Shown: one piece after another, positions 9,012-18,267 of the stretch | How the letters are laid out: each line of letters starts with the position of its first letter | How positions within the stretch are numbered: the first letter of the stretch is position 1 | Source of the DNA: Gammaproteobacteria bacterium | GTDB lineage: Bacteria; Pseudomonadota; Gammaproteobacteria; Burkholderiales; Nitrosomonadaceae | NCBI GenBank assembly: GCA_015709635.1 | Contig: CP054180.1 | Span: forward strand, 930,001 to 994,000 | Direction: 5' to 3' | Length of the DNA stretch: 64,000 nucleotides | Position numbers and translations under genes: made by a program | Notes under the pieces: generated by a model | What the model was told of the DNA's origin: nothing | Seen by the model: only the letters and a program-made list of their open reading frames with translations | The model's database searches: none

Positions 9012-10487
9012 ATGTTAGCTTTTACTTTATTTTCATTTGCGGCATTTCTCTTAGCGATTTTCTTGGTTGTCGCCATTGCTGTCGTGGCGGCGAGTGCGGT
9101 GCGATGGCCCGGTTGGTCATTGAGTTTTCTGATGTTTTTAATGGCAGTTGCGAGTATAGCGACAATAGTTTTTTCTGGACGGATTCTGACTGCTGGAAGT
9201 GATGGGTTAACCGTTACATCAGAAGGCGGGCTCGAAGGATACCTGTTAGTCAAAGTGCTACTTGCGGTGATCGTTGGATGTTCTTTCGCCTTAAGCGTGA
9301 CTTGGTTCTTTTTTTTGCGAGATAAAGTCAAAGAAGCATGTCGATTTAGAAATAAGCAATTTGAACCACCTACTGACATCGTTATTGCATTTATGGCATT
9401 CCTCATTGCGGTTAATATTCTTCCGATCTTTTTAGGTAAGCATTATTATTTCCATATCAACCTGATTTATTCATTTTTTGTATATCTTGCAATATTTCTT
9501 TGGATTAGATTATCGAAAATCGATCCAGTTACGGTAGCTAAGCTATGTCTTGTTTTTATCGTGTTTTCCAGTCTGATTGCAGCGGCACTTATACCACATC
9601 TTGCCCTGCAAATTGGCTATAACGATGGATTGATTCCGGGATTTAATATACGGCTTTGGGGGGTAACATCTCATGCAAACACACTTGGGGCAGCGGCCTG
9701 CGTTCTCTTTTTACTCGAAGCCGCTGAACCATCAGCAAGAGTGTGGTTGAGAAGAAGTATTTTGATTGTTACCGGATTGGCATTGATTATGACTCAATCC
9801 AAGACTTCTATTTTGGCTGCATTTATAGGACTCGTAATCATTTTTGTTGGGCATATGTTGGCGAAAAGTCGCGATCAATCAGGGTATAGCCGCGAGATTG
9901 TAATTGGTTTAGTTGTTATTTTTTCTGCTTTGTTCGCAGTAATCGCAGTTTGGACAATGTTTTATGATTGGGGTATTTCTACTGCACTAAATCGTAACCT
10001 AAGCGCGAACGCAGTTTATGGCCTGTCAAGCGCAACTGGTCGGACCGATATATGGGAAGTGGCGATTGCAGCCGGAATGGAAAATCCACTGTTTGGTCAG
10101 GGAGGAGATTTTTGGAATCAACAAGTTAGATTGAGATCCGGATTTGGTGGTGCGACAAGTGCTCATAATTTATTTCTTGAGATCTTTAGTCGTTCGGGCT
10201 TTGTCGGATTGATAACTTTATTGATATTTTTATTTTTCCTAGTACGTTATTCATTACGAGCATCTAAAAATACAAATGGAGGAAGCATTGCTCTAATGGT
10301 GGCGTTTTTTGTGCGAGCGATGTTCGAATCGACTATCGATACTGATACTGTCCTTACAGGTAGTTTTTTTGGAGTCATAGCTTACTTTATCTATGTAATG
10401 GATAGAGGAGCAAAGCCGATTAGGAACACAAATAAATCCGAATTTTCAATGCGAGCGCATTTTGATCGGACAGTGCACAGTAAGTGA
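9012..10487 (+). CDS. O-antigen ligase / Wzy-like polymerase
   Basis: Integral membrane protein of about 491 aa with 11-12 hydrophobic segments. The large periplasmic loop after QSKTSILAA carries the Wzy_C pattern: GRTDIWEVAIAAG followed by NPLFGQGG and a late HNLFLEIFSRSG. This loop is shared by O-antigen ligases and polysaccharide polymerases, so the protein could polymerise or ligate the Eps repeat unit. Start at ATG 9012 is preferred to the TTG at 9006 because AGGTGA lies 7-10 bases upstream. The 260 bases before it hold no gene but may carry an internal promoter. Its place with the eps genes favours the polymerase role. Confidence 0.8.
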   Translation: MLAFTLFSFAAFLLAIFLVVAIAVVAASAVRWPGWSLSFLMFLMAVASIATIVFSGRILTAGSDGLTVTSEGGLEGYLLVKVLLAVIVGCSFALSVTWFFFLRDKVKEACRFRNKQFEPPTDIVIAFMAFLIAVNILPIFLGKHYYFHINLIYSFFVYLAIFLWIRLSKIDPVTVAKLCLVFIVFSSLIAAALIPHLALQIGYNDGLIPGFNIRLWGVTSHANTLGAAACVLFLLEAAEPSARVWLRRSILIVTGLALIMTQSKTSILAAFIGLVIIFVGHMLAKSRDQSGYSREIVIGLVVIFSALFAVIAVWTMFYDWGISTALNRNLSANAVYGLSSATGRTDIWEVAIAAGMENPLFGQGGDFWNQQVRLRSGFGGATSAHNLFLEIFSRSGFVGLITLLIFLFFLVRYSLRASKNTNGGSIALMVAFFVRAMFESTIDTDTVLTGSFFGVIAYFIYVMDRGAKPIRNTNKSEFSMRAHFDRTVHSK

Positions 10488-10610
10488 GTAATGTCTCGGA
10501 TGGAGCAAAAGAGTGCACTAGCATCGAAAATGTAAAGGATGTTGTCTGTTGCATAGTGTTATTCGATCTCTATTTCTACTTATAAGTGAAATTAAAGATA
10601 GATAACTTTC

Positions 10611-12137
10611 ATGAGCGTTCCATCACCGTATTCCAGCTCTGAGTTTAAGCGTAGCACGTTACACTTCCTCGCTGGTAAGGCTGCTTCAGCTCTGCTAAGC
10701 CTGATCATTCTACTTTTGTTGGTGCGTCTGTTGCCGACGAAAGAGTATGGTGCTTATGTGGTATTTGTGGCTGGAATGGAAATCACATTGGCTATTACAG
10801 CACTGGGTCTACCATGGGTATCAGCACGTTACTTGCCGGAATTTCGATTGTATGCCAACGGAAAAATGTTGATACATTTTGTGTGGCAAATTATTGCCTG
10901 GATTAGCCTATTTCTCATTGCAGGTGCATTATTGTTGTTGGCGGCAGTACCATGGTTATTGCCGTCGGAGCTTGCACAATACACAGATGCGGCTAAATTA
11001 TATTTACTGCTATTGCTTATTGAAGGTTTAGGGCGGTATATTCGAGAAAGCATTCTGGGACCTTTAATGCAGCAAGGCCGGGCGCAAATTAGTCAAGTAT
11101 TGCGTAATCTAGCCTTCTTGCTGCTAATTGGTATTGAAATATCTCAGGGTGCAGTCCATTTGTATTATGTTGTGTTTGCCGAGTTGGTAGCATCGTTGCT
11201 CGGTACTATACTGGCATTGCATGGATTAATTCAGTACTTGCAAATGTATCGCGATTTACAAGGAAAAGATGGTTGGCAGTCACCGAAATGGTCTGAGATG
11301 TGGCGTGTTGCGCGTTACATGTATCTCGGTAATCTCATCACTCAGACCTATAATCCGCAAGTGTTTGTTTTTCTCATTCAACGTTATCTTGGCTTGGAGG
11401 CCGCAGCTTTATTTGGCTTTTTACGTAACTTATATGTACAAGTTACCAATTATTTGCCGGCTGCGTTGTTGTCGAATTTAATTCGACCTAAGCTGGTGGC
11501 TTCTTTTGTGGGTGAAAGGGGAATGACGGAATTAACACGTAATACCAATCTCGTGGGTAAACTGAGCATGTTCGTGCTAATGCCTATATTAATTTTTGTT
11601 TGGCTAGCCGGGAGCGAGTTGACAAGCTTGCTTAGTGGCGGCAAATTCGATGAAGCAGATTATTACTTGGCGGGCTTGTTGCTAGCACTAGTACCGTTGA
11701 GTCAGCGCCAGTTATTGGAAATCGTGGCAGTAATCAGCGAAAAAAGCCATCTATGTTCCTGGGGAGCGGTTATGGGTGTGCTGGTTCTACCAATGGCTTA
11801 TTTGCTGCTCGAATCCGGACAGGGTCTGTGGAGTGTCATCATTTTGATTGTTATGAGCCAAATATTATTTAGTGGTACACTTATTATTGTTTTAACTCAT
11901 ACTACTACCTATAGATTTGATTTTGCTGGATTCTTTAAGCTTATTGTAGCAGCTGTGATTGGATTTACTTTTGCACAACGACTCCCATTGTCGATACAGA
12001 GTTGGCTGGATTTGTTTCTCATGGCGATTTTTTCTTGTGGCCTTTTTTTGTTGATATCTTATTTCATCAAACCTTTCTATAGAGATGAACGGGAAAGACT
12101 GAATCGGTTATTGAATCGTAAGGTTTTCATTTGGTGA
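10611..12137 (+). CDS. Polysaccharide flippase (Wzx/MOP superfamily)
   Basis: Membrane protein of 508 aa with 12-14 predicted hydrophobic helices and the N-terminal pattern of polysaccharide_synt proteins (LLVRLLPTKEYGAYVVF). It would move lipid-linked repeat units across the inner membrane for polymerisation by the preceding gene. It is the last intact gene of the eps locus in this window: only 42 bases after its stop an IS5-like element begins. No glycosyltransferase or initiating transferase follows, so the operon may have continued before that insertion. Confidence 0.85.
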   Translation: MSVPSPYSSSEFKRSTLHFLAGKAASALLSLIILLLLVRLLPTKEYGAYVVFVAGMEITLAITALGLPWVSARYLPEFRLYANGKMLIHFVWQIIAWISLFLIAGALLLLAAVPWLLPSELAQYTDAAKLYLLLLLIEGLGRYIRESILGPLMQQGRAQISQVLRNLAFLLLIGIEISQGAVHLYYVVFAELVASLLGTILALHGLIQYLQMYRDLQGKDGWQSPKWSEMWRVARYMYLGNLITQTYNPQVFVFLIQRYLGLEAAALFGFLRNLYVQVTNYLPAALLSNLIRPKLVASFVGERGMTELTRNTNLVGKLSMFVLMPILIFVWLAGSELTSLLSGGKFDEADYYLAGLLLALVPLSQRQLLEIVAVISEKSHLCSWGAVMGVLVLPMAYLLLESGQGLWSVIILIVMSQILFSGTLIIVLTHTTTYRFDFAGFFKLIVAAVIGFTFAQRLPLSIQSWLDLFLMAIFSCGLFLLISYFIKPFYRDERERLNRLLNRKVFIW

Positions 12138-12179
12138 CACACAATAGAGAAAATGAGGTTCTTTCCGAGGGAGTTACAG

Positions 12180-13756
12180 AGTCATCCCTGCAAAACACTT
12201 AGAGCTTGCATGAACTGCAGGAATCATCAAATTTTAGACGGCATTGATCCCTGAGAATTTATACTATTCGCATCAAAACACTGAGAGAATCAAGAGGAAC
12301 TGAAATGCCGACCGATGATTTTTTCCGAGCGCGTCTCGATCAGATAATTGATCTGCGTCATCCCCTGGCAGTGCTGTCGAATCGACTGCCGTGGGCTGAT
12401 ATTGAAGCAGCACTTGTCCCTGCTTTTGAGCGTAAAAACCGTCAGGGTGAAGTGTTGGAGATCAACGATCTTTTTGGCACAACATTGGCGATTGCCAGTG
12501 GGGAGTGAGCACTGCGGGTCGCCCCCGCTTGCCGATCCGGTTGATGGCATCGTTGCTGTATCTGAAGCATGCGTTCAACCTCAGTGACGAAGAGCTGGTG
12601 GTTCGCTGGTCGGAGAATGTGGTGTGGCAGTATTTCAGCGGCGAGGAATATTACACATCGAAGTTGCCGTGTGATGCCACCCAGATTGGCCGTTTCCGCA
12701 CCGCCATTGGTGAAGCTGGTGTTGAGAAGCTGCTGAAGGCAACGATTGACACTGCGGTGCACACCAAGGCGGTCAAACCGGCTGAATTCAAACGAGTGAT
12801 TGTTGACACGACAATTCAGGAAAAGGCAATTGCGCATCCGGTGGATAGCCGGTTACTGGAAATTGCTCGCGGCAAGATTGTGCAAGCAGCCAGACGGGCT
12901 GGCATCACCTTGAAGCAAACCTACGCCAAAGAAGGCAAGGCGCTGCGCCGAAGGGCAGGCGGCTATGCCCACGCCAGGCAATTGCGGCGTCTGCACAAAA
13001 CCGTTAAACGCCAACGCACGATCCTTGGTATCGTGCTGCGGGAGATCCAGCGCAAACTGGCAACCGTGACGACGGTCTGTGCCGCATCGCTGCAGCAATT
13101 GACCACGCTATTGGAACGGGCAGGACGGATTCATAAGCAGCAACCCAAGGACAACAACAAACTCTATGCATTGCACGCACCGGAAGCCGAATGCATCGGC
13201 AAGGGCAAAGCACGCAAACCTTACGAGTTCGGAGTTAAAGCCGGCATTGCTGTTACGCACAAAAGCGGCCTGATAGTCGGTGCCAGAACCTTTCCTGGCA
13301 ATCCCTACGATGGTCATATTCTCCACCAACAGCTCGAACAAACGCACAGGCTACTCGAAGATACCGGATCAATACCGAAGCAGGTTATTGCCGATCTCGG
13401 GTTCCGGGGAGTGGATGCTGACAATCCGGCAGTGGAAATCATCCATCGCGGCAAGTACAAGTCGCTGACGAAACCGCAGCGGCGCTGGCTCAAGCGCCGG
13501 CAGGCCGTGGAACCTGCAATCGGGCATCTGAAGTCGGATCACCGAATGAATCGCTGCTGGTTACCAGGTCAGTTGGGGATGCACTGCACGCTGTGTTATG
13601 TGCGGCTGGCTACAATCTGCGCTGGCTGATGAGAGCTATACACCATTTGGGCATCAAGAATTCTTTATTGCGACTTGCGCTGCTGCAACTGATCAACACC
13701 TTTTACACAAAACGTTCGTTTGTCGGCATGACTGTGTGAATTTTGCAGGGGCGACT
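12180..13756. mobile_element. IS5-like insertion sequence, copy 1 (1577 bp)
   Basis: Bounded by imperfect 16-bp inverted repeats, AGTCATCCCTGCAAAA on the left and its complement with two mismatches on the right. A nearly identical copy lies at 15914-17491 in direct orientation. The longer reconstruction of the two copies is 1579 bp; this copy has lost single bases near 12500 and 13577. No matching target duplication flanks it. The family name rests on the DDE transposase type; it could be placed in IS1182 by others. Confidence 0.88.
12305..13739 (+). pseudogene. IS5-like transposase, copy 1, two frameshifts
   Basis: DDE transposase of about 476 aa when read through. The first frame stops after ASGE near 12508, where copy 2 has one more base and reads on. 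A second lost base near 13577 (GTTGGGGATG against GTTGGGTGATG in copy 2) destroys the C-terminus. The middle part contains the conserved VIVDTTIQEKAIAHP, IADLGFRG and RRQAVEPAIGHLK blocks. Comparison with copy 2 shows the breaks directly. It cannot make a full transposase without frameshifting. Confidence 0.88.
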
Positions 13757-13812
13757 ATGTAAAGAATCAAGGCAAACCAAAAGAAGAGCTGCGTCAACTT
13801 GAGCTTTTCTAA
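13757..13812 (+). pseudogene. IS200-type tnpA 3-prime fragment
   Basis: This stretch is identical to the last codons and stop of the IS200-like transposase gene at 26135-26572 (26517-26572 there), encoding the KNQGKPKEELRQLELF tail. It starts flush with the right end of IS5-like copy 1 and ends at the tnpA stop; the hairpin that should follow is missing. No other part of that gene is present to the left of the IS5-like element, so it is a scar of deletion or recombination. Confidence 0.85.
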
Positions 13813-13865
13813 TGGTAATTATATACTTAAGAAACACAAAATACAAAAAAATATATAACTAATAA

Positions 13866-13991
13866 CTACTTATCTGATTTCTTTGCTTCTTTCTTTAGCT
13901 TTTGTGTTTGTGGCGGCGTTGATAGCATTCGACGAAGAACATCATTAACTAATTTGATGTTTTCATCTTGTTTCTTGTCTGAAGTATTCAT
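13866..13991 (-). CDS. Small protein with TPP motif, possible partner of the DUF4411 gene
   Basis: Forty-one residues, start MNTSDKK, charged, with a central VLRRMLSTPPQ motif and a lysine-rich end. Small proteins with a LLxTPPKPH-like core occur widely beside toxin-like and mobile genes; I recognise the pattern but know no assigned function. It starts 4 bases after the true stop of the DUF4411 reading frame, so the two were probably co-transcribed. Too short for ordinary gene callers. The motif and spacing are seen; an antitoxin or accessory role is only inferred. Confidence 0.6.
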   Translation of the reverse strand: MNTSDKKQDENIKLVNDVLRRMLSTPPQTQKLKKEAKKSDK

Positions 13992-13994
13992 AGA

Positions 13995-14530
13995 TTATGA
14001 TGCCTTGAAAGAGAAATTGTGTCCAGAATATACGTTTAACACCTCGTGCAATTTAACAACACTAACCCCGAAAGCTTGCGCTGCGTCTGGAAGTTTTACT
14101 GAAGTTTGTGAATTCGGGCTTGGCACTTTATTTGAAATGATTTGATATTTATAAATGCTGGCATATGCTACAAGCCACGGATCAGCAGTTTTTTCAAGAG
14201 CGAATACTTCTAATGCTTTTTTGTTTTATTTTTATCTTTACCATTAACCCAAATCGTATTGGCCCAAACCTGAATTTCTGAGTATCTTCCAAGAATATCC
14301 GAGTTATTTGTGTTTTTCACAAAGCTATCGTTATTCTCTTCAATAAAATCACAAAGATAATCTTTTTTATATTTGCATTCATCAGCAACTCTATCGATAG
14401 TGAAGAAAACTGAGTTATTGTTGCCAGCAACAATCCATTCCCAGAAAGCCTGACAAAAGCTCGGTGAATAATGAAAATTCTTTGCCATTATTAGTGCATT
14501 AGCATCAAATAAATATTTCCTATTAATCAT
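13995..14530 (-). pseudogene. DUF4411 (PIN-like) protein, frameshifted
   Basis: The N-terminal 106 residues (MINRKYLFDANALIMAKN) match the DUF4411 family, a PIN-like fold whose first acidic motif DANALI is intact. The frame breaks in a run of six A near 14216 and stops at KKH. Adding one base restores about 70 more residues, including ADPWLVAYA and KLPDAAQAFGV, the usual C-terminal half with the second acidic site, ending at 13995. Its ATG overlaps the stop of the ImmA-like gene by four bases. DUF4411 genes commonly follow ImmA or XRE-type genes as putative toxins. Here it is inactivated unless the missing base is a sequencing error. Confidence 0.8.
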
Positions 14531-14612
14531 AAAGATATTGATGCAACTGTGGCAGCACTGATGTTTAGAATAATTGCCGCTTCGCTAGGCCCCAACCGAT
14601 TACTTTTAACTA

Positions 14613-15414
14613 GGGCCTGTTAACACTACCTAAGTGCTTCGACGATGAGAGCGAAATGGATGAATGAGAGAAAAATGACATCCAGTTTGTCGAATCTGGA
14701 GAATATTCGACGGAATCCCTTGAGTCTGCGGAATAATCTTTCGATCTCATTGCGTTTTTTGTACATGGCGCGGTCATATTCCCAGAGCTCCAGCCGATTA
14801 GTTTTGGGTGGGACAACCGGGATATAACCGAGCTCCAATGCAAGCTGTCTGGTTTGATCACCCTCATAAGCGCGATCCATCAGCAGATGAGTAGGAGAAG
14901 AGACGGGGCCGAGTGCTAACAGGAGTTGTCGTCCTTCCGGTGCGTCATGTGTATGCCCCGGAGATAAGGAAAAGTTATGGCTGTTCTGGTATCTGCGGCA
15001 ACCAGATGAATTTTAGTGGTCCAGCCACCTCGGGATTTGCCGATGGATTGCGGGCCGTTTTTTTAATGCACCAGTACCATCAGGGTGCACTTTGATGCTG
15101 GTGCTATCCATCGAAACGGCTTCAATCTTGATGCGAATGATTTGTTGATGCTGCAGCTGCTCAAAAACTTTTTGAAGCACGCCGCTTTTCGCCCATCGAT
15201 TCATTCGAGTGTAGATGGTATGCCAATTACCGAAACGCTTGGGTAGTCCGCGCCACTTGCAACCATGCTCGGTAACATACAGAATAGCATTGAGAATTTG
15301 TAGATTGGAATGACTGACATTGCCACGCTGGCGCGGCATGCAGTGTTCGATCTGTTGATATTGAGTTTCGGTGATTTCCATCACCGTATTATATCAAATA
15401 GTGTTAACAGGCCC
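14613..15414. mobile_element. IS427-group IS5-family element (802 bp)
   Basis: Perfect 15-bp inverted ends GGGCCTGTTAACACT and its complement, flanked by a TA duplication at 14611-14612 and 15415-15416. The element lies inside the ImmA-like gene, on the same strand. Size, end type and two-frame transposase are typical of the IS427 group. Confidence 0.9.
14626..15384 (-). CDS. IS427-group transposase, two frames joined by slippage
   Basis: The first frame (15384-15013) starts MEITETQYQQIE and runs through CKWRGLPKRFGNWHTIYTR to the DDE strand VSMDSTSIKVHP. It then reaches a run of seven A in ALKKRP, a usual slippage site. The second frame (to 14626) carries GGWTTKIHLVAADT, the MDRAYEGDQ aspartate motif and the YKKRNEIERLFRRLKGFRRI terminal block. 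In this group a programmed frameshift makes the fusion enzyme, so two frames are expected and the copy may be functional. Confidence 0.82.
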
Positions 15415-15913
15415 TAATTCGATTACGGTATTAGTGATACGACTACTATTTCTTATCGGTAATGTAATCGCAAATGGTACTATGCTTTCCTTTTCTTTGT
15501 CTTTACGTTTCTTTTCTCGCCATCGTTTAATCACTTCCGCATAAACTGTTCTATAGTTATCTTGAGAAATTTTTCCGTTTGTCAGGGCAATTCTTGCAAT
15601 AACTAATTCACTAACTTTGAACGATTTATTTAAAACTGATATTTTTTCTCTAAAATCTGCACTAGTGTTTCCCCATTGATGCATAAAATCCTTGGATGGC
15701 ACAAGAACTTCTGCTGCAATAGTATTGCATCTTGTTTCATTTATATTTCTGGAGCTTATATCGGCATCAGAAATACCTGATTCGCCAAGCCATATATGGG
15801 AAAGTTCATGCGCCAAAGTAAATATGTTGGCGTATTTCGTATCGTCGCCATTTATGAAAATTGCAGGTGCAAATTCATCAGAAATAACGAATCCACGAAA
15901 TTCTTTGCTATTT

Positions 15914-17491
15914 AGTCATCCCTGCAAAACACTTAGAGCTTGCATGAACTGCAGGAATCATCAAATTTTAGACGGCATTGATCCCTGAGAATTTATACTA
16001 TTCGCATCAAAACACTGAGAGAATCAAGAGGAACTGAAATGCCGACCGATGATTTTTTCCGAGCGCGTCTCGATCAGATAATTGATCTGCGTCATCCCCT
16101 GGCAGTGCTGTCGAATCGACTGCCGTGGGCTGATATTGAAGCAGCACTTGTCCCTGCTTTTGAGCGTAAAAACCGTCAGGGTGAAGTGTTGGAGATCAAC
16201 GATCTTTTTGGCACAACATTGGCGATTGCCAGTGGGGGCGTGAGCACTGCGGGTCGCCCCCGCTTGCCGATCCGGTTGATGGCATCGTTGCTGTATCTGA
16301 AGCATGCGTTCAACCTCAGTGACGAAGAGCTGGTGGTTCGCTGGCCGGAGAATGTGGTGTGGCAGTATTTCAGCGGCGAGGAATATTACACATCGAAGTT
16401 GCCGTGTGATGCCACCCAGATTGGCCGTTTCCGCACCGCCATTGGTGAAGCTGGTGTTGAGAAGCTGCTGAAGGCAACGATTGACACTGCGGTGCACACC
16501 AAGGCGGTCAAACCGGCTGAATTCAAACGAGTGATTGTTGACACGACAATTCAGGAAAGGCAATTGCGCATCCGGTGGATAGCCGGTTACTGGAAATTGC
16601 TCGCGGCAAGATTGTGCAAGCAGCCAGACGGGCTGGCATCACCTTGAAGCAAACCTACGCCAAAGAAGGCAAGGCGCTGCGCCGAAGGGCAGGCGGCTAT
16701 GCCCACGCCAGGCAATTGCGGCGTCTGCACAAAACCGTTAAACGCCAACGCACGATCCTTGGTATCGTGCTGCGGGAGATCCAGCGCAAACTGGCAACCG
16801 TGACGACGGTCTGTGCCGCATCGCTGCAGCAATTGACCACGCTATTGGAACGGGCAGGACGGATTCATAAGCAGCAACCCAAGGACAACAACAAACTCTA
16901 TGCATTGCACGCACCGGAAGCCGAATGCATCGGCAAGGGCAAAGCACGCAAACCTTACGAGTTCGGAGTTAAAGCCGGCATTGCTGTTACGCACAAAAGC
17001 GGCCTGATAGTCGGTGCCAGAACCTTTCCTGGCAATCCCTACGATGGTCATATTCTCCACCAACAGCTCGAACAAACGCACAGGCTACTCGAAGATACCG
17101 GATCAATACCGAAGCAGGTTATTGCCGATCTCGGGTTCCGGGGAGTGGATGCTGACAATCCGGCAGTGGAAATCATCCATCGCGGCAAGTACAAGTCGCT
17201 GACGAAACCGCAGCGGCGCTGGCTCAAGCGCCGGCAGGCCGTGGAACCTGCAATCGGGCATCTGAAGTCGGATCACCGAATGGATCGCTGCTGGTTACCA
17301 GGTCAGTTGGGTGATGCACTGCACGCTGTGTTATGTGCGGCTGGCTACAATCTGCGCTGGCTGATGAGAGCTATACACCGTTTGGGCATCAAGAATTCTT
17401 TATTGCGACTTGCGCTGCTGCAACTGATCAACACCTTTTACACAAAACGTTCGTTTGTCGGCATGACTGTGTGAATTTTGCAGGGGCGACT
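15914..17491. mobile_element. IS5-like insertion sequence, copy 2 (1578 bp)
   Basis: Direct-repeat partner of copy 1, with the same imperfect 16-bp ends. It differs from copy 1 by a handful of substitutions and three single-base indels. It truncates the ImmA-like gene on its left. Left and right flanks (TATTT and ATATAA) do not form a clear duplication, so the right-hand sequence may not be the original neighbour. Confidence 0.88.
16039..17474 (+). pseudogene. IS5-like transposase, copy 2, one frameshift
   Basis: Reads correctly through the region broken in copy 1 (ASGGVSTAGRPRLPIR) and has an intact C-terminus ending VGMTV, but one A is missing near 16556 (CAGGAAAGGCA against CAGGAAAAGGCA in copy 1). 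This shifts the frame just after VDTTIQE, the catalytic aspartate region. The two halves, 16039-16647 and 16575-17474, together cover the whole enzyme. Each copy is therefore broken at a different place, and a consensus of both gives an intact transposase of about 476 aa. Confidence 0.88.
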
Positions 17492-17546
17492 ATATAATTG
17501 CCTAACTTATACATTGCGTCCTTTCACGTTCCGGAATATTCAATTT

Positions 17547-18256
17547 GAGGCTGTAGTAGATTAGCTTAGATGCTAAGCTAGCTGAATGAAGATAAGCTAT
17601 TGTAGATTATTAAAAGAAAACACAATTAAAGCTGCTGGAATATTTTGTATTGGAAGTTACAGCAAGATCGGCAGCCGATATACTGGACAACACGAATAGT
17701 GCAGTCCTGTTTTATCGCAAAATACGCGAAGTAATTGTTTACCATTTGGAACAGGAATCTCACGAAATCTTTGATGGTGTGGTGGAGTTGGATGAAAGCT
17801 ACTTTGGCGGTATCCGTAAAGGTAAACGAGGTCGAGGTGCTGCAGGTAAGGTTGCGGTGTTTGGCATATTAAAACGTGGTGGCAAGGTCTATACGAAGGT
17901 CGTTGGAGATACCAAGACAGAAACGTCGATGCCGCTCATTACTAGAAAAATAGCACCTGACAGCGTAGTTTATACAGATTGTTATCGCAGTTACAATGCG
18001 CTTGATGTGAATCATTTTTACCATGAACGGATCAATCATTCCACACTCTTTGCTCAAGGTAAGAATCACATCAATGGCATTGAGAACTTTTGGAATCAGG
18101 CTAAACGCGTCTTAAGAAAATACAATGGCATTCCTAAAGAATCATTTCCACTGTTTCTCAAAGAATGCGAATTCAGATTCAATTATGGAACACCTAAACA
18201 ACAACTAAAAATACTCAAACTTTGGACTCAGATTTAACTTGATCTACTACAGCCCC
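17547..18256. mobile_element. IS1016-type element of the IS1595 family (about 710 bp)
   Basis: Inverted ends built on GRGGCTGTAGTAGAT (17547 on the left, complement ending 18256). The 8-base flanks TTCAATTT (17539-17546) and TTCTATTT (18257-18264) match at 7 of 8 positions, the duplication length expected for this family. The size is typical of IS1016. Confidence 0.85.
17586..18237 (+). pseudogene. IS1016-type transposase with N-terminal frameshift
   Basis: The main frame encodes VTARSAADILD, then the DDE-like VELDESYFGG, VYTDCYRSY and HINGIENFWNQAKR motifs, ending KLWTQI. The usual opening MKISYCRLLK lies in another frame from ATG 17586; the frames meet in an A-rich tract near 17612, where the expected continuation KTQLKLLEYFVLEV begins. 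One base is therefore extra or missing. An internal TTG start at 17650 would remove about 20 residues of the usual N-terminus, so activity is uncertain. Confidence 0.8.
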
Positions 18257-18267
18257 TTCTATTTTAT

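Larger units (their letters stand above)
14527..15913 (-). pseudogene. ImmA/IrrE-like zinc metallopeptidase, split by one IS and truncated by another
   Basis: The 15417-15913 part encodes KEFRGFVISDEFAPAIFING and then the zinc site FTLAHELSHIWLG, classic for ImmA/IrrE-family peptidases that often act on partner repressors or antitoxins. Its N-terminal part, perhaps with a helix-turn-helix, is missing because IS5-like copy 2 begins at 15914. The C-terminus is interrupted after VIEL by the 14613-15414 element. Removing that element and one TA copy restores the frame through VKSNRLGPSEAAI to a stop at 14527 that overlaps the DUF4411 start as ATGA. The operon arrangement is therefore read directly from the repaired sequence. 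Confidence 0.82.

Noticed and set aside
12180..17491. Composite transposon formed by the two IS5-like copies
   Set aside because: Copies are in direct orientation around 2.2 kb, but no shared outer target duplication is found, both transposases are broken, and the inner genes continue the broken ImmA-like operon.
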